Assembly: GCA_029570205.1 (NCBI GenBank)
Contig: JAKQSI010000004.1
Coordinates: 49,887 to 113,886 of the forward strand
Source of the DNA: Candidatus Omnitrophota bacterium
GTDB lineage: Bacteria > Hinthialibacterota > Hinthialibacteria > Hinthialibacterales > JAKPRU01
Direction of reading: 5' to 3'
DNA: 64,000 bases
The translations under genes and the position numbers were made by a program. Positions within the stretch are counted from its first letter, which is position 1; every line of letters starts with the position of its first letter. Positions 41,693 to 50,070 of this stretch are shown one piece after another. The notes under the pieces are model-generated. The model was not told the DNA's origin, did no database searches, and saw nothing but the letters and a program-made list of their open reading frames with translations.

Positions 41693-43987
41693 TCAGCCTG
41701 CGTCCAGAACTTTTCGGACCTCGCTTGCCAGGTCCATGGGGCGGTACGGTTTGGAGATGAAGTACTTTACGCCGATGCGTCCGAGGTTCTCACTCTGGCC
41801 GTTCAAACCGTAACCGCTGCTGACAATGACCTTGACATCCGCGTCGATCCCGCGCAATTGCTGCAAGACTTCACGCCCCGAAAGATGCGGCATGGAGAGG
41901 TCCAGAATGACTAGATCTATTATACCCCGGTTTTTCAGGTACAGGTTGATGGCCTCTTTCCCGTCCTGCGCCACGATTACAGTATAGCCGTAACTTTCCA
42001 GAACGGTCTGGCCGAGGTTGCGAATCATCTCCTCATCATCGACAAGCAGGATCGTTTCCGTTCCACCGGGCACATCGTCCGGCGGTGTGCTTGCCGGTGT
42101 AGCGGATTCTTCCTTGATCGCGGGCAGGTAGATTTTGAAGGTGGTTCCCTTTCCGTATTCGGTATAGAAGTTGATCCACCCCCCATGCTGGTGGATGATG
42201 CCGTATGCGCCGGCTAATCCCATTCCAGTTCCCTGGCCGACTTCTTTCGTGGTAAAGAACGGTTCAAAAATGTGCCGTCGAGTGGCTTCGTCCATTCCGA
42301 TCCCGTTATCGGAGACGGTCAGGAGCACATACGTTCCAGGTTGGGTGTTGAGATGGGTTCTGCAATAAACGTCGTCGATCTCCACCGTTTGCGTTCCGAT
42401 TTCGATAGAGAATTGATCGCCGATTCGCTGGGGGAGAGCCTGATGCTCCAGAATCATGTTGATTGCATCGCGGGCATTGATGCAGAAATTCATGAGAATG
42501 GAGTTTATTTGAGAGGCATCGGCGAGAATACAGGGTAGATTTTCCTGTGTATTCACAACGATTTCGATCCGGCGGTCGATGGTTTCGCTAATCAGGTGAT
42601 ATATTTCCTCTACCAGGGTGTTCAGATCGACTGTTCGAAGAACAATGCGGGATTTCCGGCTGAAGGTGAGGAGTTGCCGGACGAGATTGACGGCTCTTTC
42701 TGCAGCGACGGTTGCGTTTCCGAGATAATGGCGGATTTCAGACGAGGCGAGGACTTCCGCAAGGCTGAGGTTGCCGATGATACCGGTCAGAAGATTGTTG
42801 AAGTCATGGGCGATGCCGCCCGCCAGTTGACCGATGGCCTCCATTTTCTGGGCTTGTCGGAGTTGTTCCTCGAGTCTCTTGAGTTCGGTAATATTCTGCA
42901 GGACGGAACGAATTCCCACGATGCGGCCACGGGGGTCCCGGACCAGATTCTCCTCGATGGCTACTCGAACCTCTTCCCCGTCTTTGCGGATGTAAGTCCG
43001 TTCAAATCGCCTGGTGGGTATTGCCCCGGCGAGTTTCAAGCGGACCGCTTCCGCAGCCGCCTCCCGTTGGGCTTCCGCAACAAAATCAGTAACCAACCGA
43101 CCGAGCATCTCCTCCCGGGCATAACCCAGCATCTCCGCCTCGGTGCGATTTACACGAACGATTCGTCCCTCTATGTCTATTTCATGGTAGCCGACCGGGG
43201 CGTTGTCATATAGTTCCTGGTATTCCTCGTCGGATTTGCGGAGTGCCCTTTCTGTCTGTTTCCGCTCGGTGATATCCGTAACGACAGCCAGCCAACAGGG
43301 GATATTATCTACAGTTAACGCGCTTCCGGAACCCAATCCGATACGGATTGCGCCGCTCTTTGTACGCAGTTTGATTTCGCAGTTTTGTGCCCGGCCGCCG
43401 GTTTGGATCGTGGTGATGAGTTTGTCGCGCTCTTCCGGATTCACGTAGATTCCGATATCCAGGCCGGTTTTGCCGACCACTTCCCCTCGGGAGTACCCGA
43501 GTGTTTCGAGGAACGCCTCATTGACATCGACGATCCGGTCGTCTATCTGGCTCGTCAGGGCCATCAAGGCTGCATTGGTATGAAATAGTTTCTGGAATTT
43601 TTCTTCGGCGAGACAAATTTGCGAGCAGTCTTTCCAGAGGCCCAGGATCGCCGGACTCCCATGCCACAGCCCCTGGGTTACTCGTATTTCAGCGGGGATT
43701 CGCCTGCCGCTTTTTGTTACGAGTGGGAATGAACAGGAGCGGCGGGTTCCCGCAAGAATCTCTTCGATGTTTTGGGAATCTTCCTCTGTTTGCTCCGGGG
43801 GGCAGAGAGTCATAACAGGCTGGCCCCGGAGATCCGCTTCCGAATACTCCAGCCATCGGATGGCCGGTGTATTGAGGTAAACAATTCGCCCTTTTGTGTC
43901 CAAGACGAAAAAAAGTTCTTGTACGGCATTCAGGAAATCCAAAAGGTCCTGGTGTTCCGGTTTCAGAGCGTTCTCCACATTCCCCAT
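41693..43987 (-). CDS. PAS-domain hybrid histidine kinase with C-terminal receiver
   Basis: A 764-residue soluble sensor kinase with three PAS domains at about 15-130, 140-255 (ending VVTDITERK) and 265-380 (YDNAPVGYHEIDIEGRIVRV, then ITELKRLEEQ). The phospho-acceptor region is AIGQLAGGIAHDFNNLLTG, and the ATPase has MNFCINARDAI, VSDNGIGMDEAT, FEPFFTTKEVGQGTGMGLA. The receiver (ETILLVDDEEMIRN, LVILDLSMPHLSG, FISKPYRP) has the Asp and Lys needed for phosphorelay. No membrane span is present, so it senses a cytoplasmic signal. ATG 43987 has GGAGG upstream; ATG 44005 would add six residues. No output regulator is adjacent. Confidence 0.95.
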   Translation of the reverse strand: MGNVENALKPEHQDLLDFLNAVQELFFVLDTKGRIVYLNTPAIRWLEYSEADLRGQPVMTLCPPEQTEEDSQNIEEILAGTRRSCSFPLVTKSGRRIPAEIRVTQGLWHGSPAILGLWKDCSQICLAEEKFQKLFHTNAALMALTSQIDDRIVDVNEAFLETLGYSRGEVVGKTGLDIGIYVNPEERDKLITTIQTGGRAQNCEIKLRTKSGAIRIGLGSGSALTVDNIPCWLAVVTDITERKQTERALRKSDEEYQELYDNAPVGYHEIDIEGRIVRVNRTEAEMLGYAREEMLGRLVTDFVAEAQREAAAEAVRLKLAGAIPTRRFERTYIRKDGEEVRVAIEENLVRDPRGRIVGIRSVLQNITELKRLEEQLRQAQKMEAIGQLAGGIAHDFNNLLTGIIGNLSLAEVLASSEIRHYLGNATVAAERAVNLVRQLLTFSRKSRIVLRTVDLNTLVEEIYHLISETIDRRIEIVVNTQENLPCILADASQINSILMNFCINARDAINMILEHQALPQRIGDQFSIEIGTQTVEIDDVYCRTHLNTQPGTYVLLTVSDNGIGMDEATRRHIFEPFFTTKEVGQGTGMGLAGAYGIIHQHGGWINFYTEYGKGTTFKIYLPAIKEESATPASTPPDDVPGGTETILLVDDEEMIRNLGQTVLESYGYTVIVAQDGKEAINLYLKNRGIIDLVILDLSMPHLSGREVLQQLRGIDADVKVIVSSGYGLNGQSENLGRIGVKYFISKPYRPMDLASEVRKVLDAG

Positions 43988-44117
43988 ACTGTTTTCGACC
44001 TCCATTTCGGACGAGCTTCCAGAACAGATGATATCATTTTCGGCCCGGCTTCGTCCAACCTACCAGCCGATGAAGCGCGGTTGAGGGGGGTTGTCCTCCT
44101 AAGAAAGCTCGCCCATC

Positions 44118-44411
44118 GACAGGCACGGAGGTCTGTCCCACCAGTAGGCCAGGCGTCTCTGCCCGGCAAAGAAAGGCTTTCTTCACCCAAGACAGGCACG
44201 GAGGCCTGTCCCACCAGTGGGCCACAGGCGTCTCTGCCCGGCAAAGAAAGGCTTTCTTCACCCAAGACAGGCACGGAGGCCTGTCCCACCAGTAGGCCAG
44301 GCGTCTCTGCCCGGCAAAGAAAGGCTTTCTTTACCCAACACAGGCACGGAGGTCTGTCCCACCAGTGGGCCAGGCGTCTCTGCCCGGCAAAGAAAGGCTT
44401 TCTTCACCCAA
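44118..44411. repeat. Four tandem copies of a 73-75-bp repeat
   Basis: Units begin at 44118, 44191, 44266 and 44339, each of the form GACAGGCACGGAGGYCTGTC, then CCACCAGT, CGTCTCTGCCCGGC and the hairpin AAGAAAGGCTTTCTT. Copies differ by a few bases, and the second has a 2-base insertion. An inverted relative of the first part is at 29602-29625. The array fills most of the 577-base gap between the divergent kinase and DUF1080 genes. Confidence 0.9.
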
Positions 44412-44564
44412 TCACCGGCCCCGCCGGAGCGATGCTTGCAACAACGCAGAAGCGCACGGCTCTGCGCAGTTGAGGAAGTTTCTGCAATAATCTCCACGGA
44501 GACGGGACGCATTCCGTCCAATAGAACGTTGGAGAAACTTTATATCATCGCAAGGAGGAACACG

Positions 44565-45575
44565 ATGACACGAATCATGGGAGTCCTTTCGGCATGGGTC
44601 CTGGTGGTCGGCATGGCTGTGGCGCAGGAGAAGGTTCCGATCATGGGGAACTGGGAGGGAAAGTATGTCGCCCGAAGCGGAGAGACCGATTCTCTGCGGG
44701 CGCAGATTGTGGGCGAAAGCTGGACTGAGTATCGCGCGATATTCTTCGTTCCGACGGACGAGGGCAAGGAAGTCCGCGCGGAGATCAAGGGAAAAACAGA
44801 TGAGAAAAGCAAAGAGGGCCGCACCTATTTCGAAGGTACAGTCAATCTTGGAGAGGCGCTGGGCGGGGCCTACCAGATCAAGGGCGAGGCAGCCGGTGGT
44901 GTGTTTACGGGCGAATTCACGGGGACAGAAACGAGCGGGACCATTGAGATGAAGCGAGTCCTGATTCAGTCCCCGACACTGGGTAAGGAACCGCCGAAAG
45001 GCGCGAAAGTGCTCATGGACGGCACGGACAAGACCTTCCAGAAAGAATGGATCATTCAGCCACGCTGGATTCTGGACAAGGACGGGTCTGCACACATTCA
45101 GGGAAGTTCGATTGTCTCCGTGAGATCGTTTGGGGATGCCGAGTATCATGTGGAGTTCTGCACCCCCTATATGCCGAATGAACGGGGTCAGGCGCGCGGG
45201 AACAGCGGCGTGTATGTCCATGGGCGATATGAGGTGCAGGTACTCGACAGTTTTGCCGATGAGCCGGCGAACAACCTCTGCGGCGGAATCTACCAGATAG
45301 CCACCCCGCTTCTGAATGCCTGCCTGCCGCCGCTGGAGTGGCAGACTTACGATATTACGTTTATCGCTCCCCGTTTCGACAAGGACGGAAAGAAAATCAA
45401 GAATGCGGAAATTACCGTGATCCATAACGGCAAGGTGATTCACGATCACCTGTCGCTTCCCACCACCACCGCGGGCGGGATCGGAATCGACGAAAGATCG
45501 GAAAGTCAGATATTATTGCAGGATCATGGCGACCCGGTTCGATACCGGAACATCTGGATCAAGCCGCTGGAGTAA
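44565..45575 (+). CDS. DUF1080 (3-keto-disaccharide hydrolase-type) secreted protein
   Basis: A 336-residue exported protein (signal MTRIMGVLSAWVLVVGMAVA). The N-terminal 120 residues are a small beta-domain (GNWEGKYVARSGETDSLRAQ). The C-terminal 200 residues are a DUF1080 concanavalin-like fold: LGKEPPKGAKVLMDGTD, FGDAEYHVEFCTPYMP, GNSGVYVHGRYEVQVLDSF, WQTYDITFIAPRFD and GGIGIDERSESQILLQDHG. Some members hydrolyse 3-keto-disaccharides; enzymatic function here is inferred. AAGGAGG lies seven bases before ATG 44565. The following membrane protein starts 26 bases on, suggesting one transcript. Confidence 0.92.
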   Translation: MTRIMGVLSAWVLVVGMAVAQEKVPIMGNWEGKYVARSGETDSLRAQIVGESWTEYRAIFFVPTDEGKEVRAEIKGKTDEKSKEGRTYFEGTVNLGEALGGAYQIKGEAAGGVFTGEFTGTETSGTIEMKRVLIQSPTLGKEPPKGAKVLMDGTDKTFQKEWIIQPRWILDKDGSAHIQGSSIVSVRSFGDAEYHVEFCTPYMPNERGQARGNSGVYVHGRYEVQVLDSFADEPANNLCGGIYQIATPLLNACLPPLEWQTYDITFIAPRFDKDGKKIKNAEITVIHNGKVIHDHLSLPTTTAGGIGIDERSESQILLQDHGDPVRYRNIWIKPLE

Positions 45576-45601
45576 AGGCTTGGACTGACAGAGATGGGGG
45601 T

Positions 45602-47455
45602 ATGGAGACGGATTCGAACAACCGCAGGGGCAGGCCCGTGCGCCTGCGCGAAACAGAGACAACGACTGTAGGGGCGACATATACGTCGCCCCTGCTTCTT
45701 GCCCTTCTTGCGGCTGTTTTTCTACCGCTCGGGCTGCCGTCGATCAAAACGACATTCGGGGAGGATATTGCCATCCTGAGCTTTTTGTGTGTTATGGCCG
45801 TGGGATGGCGCAGAGGATGGTCGCTTCCCGAAGGACTGCGGCTGGTATTTGACCTTTTTGTGTTCGGGTATCTGTTCAATGTCTTGTGGTTACATCAGCT
45901 GAGTCTTATTCCGGAATGGGGAAGACTGATTTACTGGCCGATGATCTGTTTGGTGATTGCGGTCTGTATTGCGGGTGGAGCCGGTGTTCAAAATGAGGGA
46001 GTTTTTGGCCTGTTGCCCCTGGCTGCGCTTCTCTCATTACTCGGACTCGCCCTGTCCCAGGTTTTTATTCCAACAACCCTGCCGTCGCTTCATGCTGACT
46101 ATCCACCGCAGGATTATGTGCCGGGGGCCATTGTCCTTGTCGGGATTTTCGCACTTTTCCTGGTGATTCGTTCCGAACGCTATGTGGCGAGACGGAGGAC
46201 TTACTTGGCGATTCCTGTTTTGTTTGGATTGCTGATGAGTGCGCGAGGTTGCTATGAGGACAGTCAGACTCTGGCATTGTGGTGGAACACCGGTCGGGTG
46301 GAGCGATCCGTTACGGCATGGGTGGGCAACGGAGACATTACTGCCCGCAAGGCACGACGGGAGTATCGGGAGGTTCTGGAGCGAATCGAGGAACGGGGCG
46401 GCCAGTTTGCGCGTGCCATGGGGTGGGATTTCCTGCTGCGATTTCGTCTTGCAGAAACAGCCAAACGAATGCAACGCCCCGCCTGGATGTTTTCGGCGCT
46501 GCAACCGGGGATGTGGACCACTCCCAGGCAGTCTGCCTTGCTTGCGGACCTCTGGACGGTTTCCGAGATGGCCCTTCTGCGGGCAAAGGCGGAAGATATG
46601 CGATACCTGATGAATCTTCGAACCCGCAAACCGGATCGGCGATGGGGGTTCCATCTCGACTTGTATGCGGACCATGAAATCTCTCCGGATGGCTCGACGA
46701 TTTATCTGTTGGACCGATGGGGCCGTGTTTTCCGTACAACGGCGGGGAATCCCCCAGCGCCGTTGGAACCCGTCTGGTCGGCGGCTCCCAATGAAGGTCG
46801 TTTGGATGCGACGGATTTGGAACTCTGGCATGAAGGTTTTGTGGTTGTATTCAGCAATGGGGAGGTCCGCATGAATCTCGATGCACCGTCCTGGTTTCCC
46901 AACCCATGGCGGATTTCCCTTTCGCCGGGAGAACGCCTGGTGGATGTTGAACGCCACCCGAACAGCAACGGCGCAGTGGGAATCGGTTCGACCGGGGAAT
47001 TCTTCGCGATCGGCTCCCTGCCGGAAGGATTTCCCATCCCGAAGGAACCGCTGTTTCATGCCGCGACCGTAGCGGACCTGGAGATTTCTCCGGATGGGCG
47101 CGGATGGTATCTGCTGGATACTCACGGTGCGATCCATGCCCTTGCGAAAGGCGAGCGATTTCCCATGGCCCAGTATGTGCCTGACAGCGAATACTGGGCC
47201 GTGAAAACCGAGAATGCGCCGTACTGGGGTTCGGATATGGCTTTGGACCTGGAAATCGACCCATTGGGGCGGGGACTCTGCATCCTGAATCGGAACGGAG
47301 AGGTCTGGACTATTGCCGAGCCGCCATTCCGTCCCCCGGTTCGTCCGTTCGGGAAGAGCGAGGGGATGGAAGGGTTAGGGGTCTCCCTGGCCGCTCATCA
47401 GGACGGATCGTTGTCGGTCCTGTATGCGAGCGGCAATGTTATGGCTGTCCCTTGA
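45602..47455 (+). CDS. Membrane-anchored protein with C-terminal six-unit beta-propeller-like repeats
   Basis: A 617-residue protein. Residues 28-215 hold about six membrane spans (LLLALLAAVFLPLGLPS, DIAILSFLCVMAVGW and so on). Residues 215-350 are helical and soluble. From 350 on, six beta units of about 45 residues recur, the clearest being ATVADLEISPDGRGWYLLDT and MALDLEIDPLGRGLCILNR, each followed by a G-x-[IV]-x-[AT] strand. Similar units make up the protein at 57622. The first 27 residues are partly encoded by dispersed repeats (GRPVRLRE and TVGATYTSP), so the native start is uncertain. It follows DUF1080 closely. Confidence 0.7.
   Translation: METDSNNRRGRPVRLRETETTTVGATYTSPLLLALLAAVFLPLGLPSIKTTFGEDIAILSFLCVMAVGWRRGWSLPEGLRLVFDLFVFGYLFNVLWLHQLSLIPEWGRLIYWPMICLVIAVCIAGGAGVQNEGVFGLLPLAALLSLLGLALSQVFIPTTLPSLHADYPPQDYVPGAIVLVGIFALFLVIRSERYVARRRTYLAIPVLFGLLMSARGCYEDSQTLALWWNTGRVERSVTAWVGNGDITARKARREYREVLERIEERGGQFARAMGWDFLLRFRLAETAKRMQRPAWMFSALQPGMWTTPRQSALLADLWTVSEMALLRAKAEDMRYLMNLRTRKPDRRWGFHLDLYADHEISPDGSTIYLLDRWGRVFRTTAGNPPAPLEPVWSAAPNEGRLDATDLELWHEGFVVVFSNGEVRMNLDAPSWFPNPWRISLSPGERLVDVERHPNSNGAVGIGSTGEFFAIGSLPEGFPIPKEPLFHAATVADLEISPDGRGWYLLDTHGAIHALAKGERFPMAQYVPDSEYWAVKTENAPYWGSDMALDLEIDPLGRGLCILNRNGEVWTIAEPPFRPPVRPFGKSEGMEGLGVSLAAHQDGSLSVLYASGNVMAVP
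45667..45695. repeat. Palindromic repeat inside the N-terminal codons of the 45602 gene
   Basis: GGGGCGAC (45671-45678) pairs with GTCGCCCC (45685-45692) around CATATA. It is a relative of the palindrome at 24336-24381. In the gene's frame it encodes TVGATYTSPL, the same frame as in the GH2-like gene. Confidence 0.8.
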
Positions 47456-47470
47456 GGTCTGCGCAGGGGA

Positions 47471-48082
47471 TCAGAACCAGGAGTTGGCCGGATAGCTGCA
47501 AGTATAGGTCTTGCCGTCAATAATCAGCGGACCTTGAAGCACACTCGGATCTCCGCCGAAAATATAAATATCCCCGTCGCTGTTCGCTCCATTGCTGGGG
47601 CTATAGGAAGTGATGACAGCCCCCAGCATCAGGTCCGTTCGGTTTCCCATGTCCTCATCCTGATCGGGGCCGCGTGAACTGATGTTGTAGAACTTCTTGA
47701 TGGGGTTTGGCTGAGCCGGAGCGACCGAGACTTCATACATATCGACGCCCGTTGTGCCGCTGGCTGTTACGGCTTTGTTTTCAAAAGGGTCCACGGGAAT
47801 GGATCCTATGTAGCCAAGTTGGGACAGCCAGGCCAGCCCACACTCGGCCGTCGGATTACCTTTCGGGGGGCAATAGCTCTCGTTTTCATTGATGTACGAG
47901 TTTCGGTCGATTCTGTACATCTCCATGGCCTGCGTGATTGCCTTCAGGTCACTGACCACCCTGGCGACCGTGGCTTTTGTCCGCGCATTCATGAAATTCG
48001 GCACGGCAATTGCGGCCAAAATCCCAATAATAGCCACAACAATCAACAGTTCAATCAAAGTAAAACCGGTCTTACGAACCAT
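47471..48082 (-). CDS. Type II secretion/type IV pilin-like prepilin (pseudopilin)
   Basis: A 203-residue prepilin with leader MVRKTG and mature FTLIELLIVVAIIGILAAIA. The globular part has KAITQAMEMYRIDRNSYI and a repeated SSRGPDQDEDMG/GANSDGDIYIFG end, resembling the GspG/major-pseudopilin architecture with an Asp-rich C-terminal loop. ATG 48082 has AAGGAG nine bases upstream and yields the usual six-residue leader; an ATG at 48109 would lengthen it. The first 30 mature residues are almost identical to those of the 21332 gene, but the C-terminal parts differ. Confidence 0.9.
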   Translation of the reverse strand: MVRKTGFTLIELLIVVAIIGILAAIAVPNFMNARTKATVARVVSDLKAITQAMEMYRIDRNSYINENESYCPPKGNPTAECGLAWLSQLGYIGSIPVDPFENKAVTASGTTGVDMYEVSVAPAQPNPIKKFYNISSRGPDQDEDMGNRTDLMLGAVITSYSPSNGANSDGDIYIFGGDPSVLQGPLIIDGKTYTCSYPANSWF

Positions 48083-48189
48083 CTGAAAATTCTCCTTGTT
48101 CTCACCCAATGATGTCTTAATATGATGTTATTATATTGGACAACCCGCAGAAGATCAACCGGAATCCGATGTCAGTCGATGCAGAACTG

Positions 48190-48227
48190 AAAAAGACAGC
48201 AACGAGCCGCTCCCGAACGAGAGCGGC
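48190..48227 (-). terminator. Probable terminator of infC-rpmI-rplT
   Basis: On the minus strand GCCGCTC and GAGCGGC (48206-48227) form a stem with an 8-base loop, followed after 11 bases by a run of five T. It lies about 36 bases past the rplT stop. Confidence 0.55.
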
Positions 48228-48262
48228 CCGGATGGAAAACATCAAAAGATCAGGGAGAACAA

Positions 48263-48616
48263 TCAACCGGCGGGGCTTACCTGCTCGACCAACCGACGGA
48301 ATCCGTCGGGATCATGAATGGCCAGTTCGGAGAGCATTTTGCGGTTAACGTCGATTCCTGCGTTACGAAGATATCCCATCAGGCGGCTGTAGGACATCCC
48401 GTTCAGTTTTGCCGCCGCGGCAATTCGCGTAACCCATAAACCGCGAAATTCACGTTTGCGGTTTTTCCGGTCGCGGTAAGCATATTGCAGGGCTTTCTGG
48501 CGTCCGTCGCGCGCAGAGAAGAGCAGGTTGCGACGTCCTCCCTGTTGTCCTTTTGATTCCCGGATCAATTTTCTGCGTCGCCTGTGCGAGGCGACTCGAT
48601 TCATGGCTCGTGGCAT
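48263..48616 (-). CDS. rplT: 50S ribosomal protein L20
   Basis: A 117-residue L20, needed for early 50S assembly and binding 23S rRNA. It begins MPRAMNRVASHRRRRKLIRE and contains the diagnostic RKREFRGLWVTRIAAAAK and NGMSYSRLMGYLRNAGIDVN. Length is the family norm. It is last in infC-rpmI-rplT, 34 bases after rpmI. In many bacteria L20 represses this operon through an mRNA site; none was identified here. Confidence 0.98.
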   Translation of the reverse strand: MPRAMNRVASHRRRRKLIRESKGQQGGRRNLLFSARDGRQKALQYAYRDRKNRKREFRGLWVTRIAAAAKLNGMSYSRLMGYLRNAGIDVNRKMLSELAIHDPDGFRRLVEQVSPAG

Positions 48617-48650
48617 TGAACTACTCCAAAGGGGTGGAATTCAGCCAAGT

Positions 48651-48854
48651 TCAGCTGAGGATCATACGCCGAACCCGCGCCAGATCGTTCTGACTGACCA
48701 GGGTTTGCCGGCGGAGACGGCGTTTTTGTTTTCTTGTCTTGCAGGTACGCAAGTGATTGAGATAAGCGTGTTCGCGCTTGATCTTTCCGTTTTTGGTGGC
48801 CCGGAAGCGCTTAGAGGCTCCCCGGTGCGATTTCATTTTGACTTTACCAGCCAC
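48651..48854 (-). CDS. rpmI: 50S ribosomal protein L35
   Basis: A 67-residue L35. GTG 48854 is chosen because AGGAG lies seven bases upstream and yields [20 protein letters not shown], the family start; an upstream ATG at 48881 would add nine unusual residues. The rest ([28 protein letters not shown]) is typical. It lies between infC and rplT in the conserved order. Confidence 0.97.
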   Translation of the reverse strand: MAGKVKMKSHRGASKRFRATKNGKIKREHAYLNHLRTCKTRKQKRRLRRQTLVSQNDLARVRRMILS

Positions 48855-48936
48855 TTCGACTCTCCTTTTTTCCTGAGACATAAAGACCTTTTCAGGAGGT
48901 ACCTGTGTTTGCAGCCACCCTGAAAAAATCCCGCCT

Positions 48937-49524
48937 TCAGGACGCGACTTGTTCCTGATTTTCAGGAGAAGATTTCTCGGAGGAGGTTTGCGGTTTTTGT
49001 TCCTCGTCCTCCGGCTTTTTCTTTCGTCGGGACGAGGGAAGAGGAGTCATCACCAAAGTTAAGAGGCGACCTTCCTGCCGACTTTCGGCTTCCGGTTGGC
49101 CTGCCGTGCTCAGGTCTTCGATGACCCGATTGATAACGGCCTGACCCAGCTCTTTGTGCGCAATCTCCCTCCCGCGAAACTGGACCACGAATTTGACCTT
49201 GTCTCCGTGTTCCAGGAAATCCCGTGCGTGACGGATTTTATACTCGTAATCATGCTGATCGATCCGAGGTCGGAGCTTGATTTCCTTCAGAGTGATCAGC
49301 CGCTGTTTTCTCTTGGCGTCTCGTTGTTTCTTGGCCTGTTCGTACTTGTACTGGCCGTAATCCATAATCCGGCAAACCGGTGGGATGGACTTCGCGCCCA
49401 CCTCAACCAAGTCCAGCCCGGCTTCCACACTCAACCCGAGAGCTTTCGCAATAGGAACAATCCCAAGGTGTTCGCCGTTCTGATTGATCAGCCGGACTTC
49501 CTTGTCCCGGATCAATTCGTTCAC
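48937..49524 (-). CDS. infC: Translation initiation factor IF-3
   Basis: A 195-residue IF-3, which keeps 30S free of 50S and checks start-codon pairing. The N-terminal domain reads [20 protein letters not shown] and [20 protein letters not shown]; the linker is [12 protein letters not shown]; the C-terminal domain has [20 protein letters not shown] and [15 protein letters not shown]. The tail is extended and acidic. The start is a GTG without a clear Shine-Dalgarno, in keeping with the non-AUG, autoregulated start common to infC. Confidence 0.97.
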   Translation of the reverse strand: MNELIRDKEVRLINQNGEHLGIVPIAKALGLSVEAGLDLVEVGAKSIPPVCRIMDYGQYKYEQAKKQRDAKRKQRLITLKEIKLRPRIDQHDYEYKIRHARDFLEHGDKVKFVVQFRGREIAHKELGQAVINRVIEDLSTAGQPEAESRQEGRLLTLVMTPLPSSRRKKKPEDEEQKPQTSSEKSSPENQEQVAS

Positions 49525-49792
49525 ACGAGTAGTATCTCGGAATCGATCCCGGCGAAAATCGGTACGTGTTCGGCCCCTAATCGCGGCGTCCCCCTGCGAT
49601 CCTGTTATGGTCTAAACGGGCTTGAGCCCGGTGTTTTTTATGAATGCTATACTACTCAACGGGACCGGATCTCGGTACCCGACCTGCCAACAATATTTTA
49701 CATCAGGAATCGATCATACGCAATCGACCCACCCGGAACAGTTCTCATCCCCGAATGGGTCCATTTCATACGGTCCAGCTTGCTCCTCGATA
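49525..49792. other. Intergenic region upstream of infC with a hairpin
   Basis: A CGGGC-TTGA-GCCCG hairpin at 49617-49630, followed on the plus strand by GTGTTTTTTA and on the minus strand by TTTAG, could end the minus-strand tRNA-Val transcript. The infC promoter should also be here but I see no convincing hexamers. No coding sequence is apparent. The segment after the tRNA (49867-50070) is equally empty up to the fusion gene. Confidence 0.4.
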
Positions 49793-49866
49793 TGGGTCCT
49801 ACTGGACTTGAACCAGTGACCTCTTGCATGTCAAGCAAGCACTCTAACCAACTGAGCTAAGGACCC
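49793..49866 (-). tRNA. tRNA-Val (anticodon GAC)
   Basis: The minus strand gives acceptor GGGTCCT paired with AGGACCC and discriminator A, D-arm TAGCTCAGTTGGTTAGAG, anticodon arm CTTGC-TTGACAT-GCAAG (anticodon GAC, reading GUC/GUU) and T-arm CACTGG-TTCAAGT-CCAGT. No CCA is encoded. Confidence 0.96.
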
Positions 49867-50070
49867 AACTATCGATCTACAGGCAGCGTATCAAGGGTTT
49901 CCAAAACGGTCAATGCCAGTTAATGGGATAACAGGCAGGGTGGACACGCCTGCTTTTCCGTCATTGTGCTACACTCAAGCCCGCACTGGGGCTTTGCCGT
50001 GCAGGAATGGCCTCCTTTGTTCTATGAGTTGTCGGAGAATACTTTTGTGAATCCGGAAGATCGGACCAAA

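Noticed and set aside
44118..44411. CRISPR array
   Set aside because: The units are contiguous 73-75-bp tandem repeats with internal hairpins; there are no unique spacers of constant length and no cas genes.
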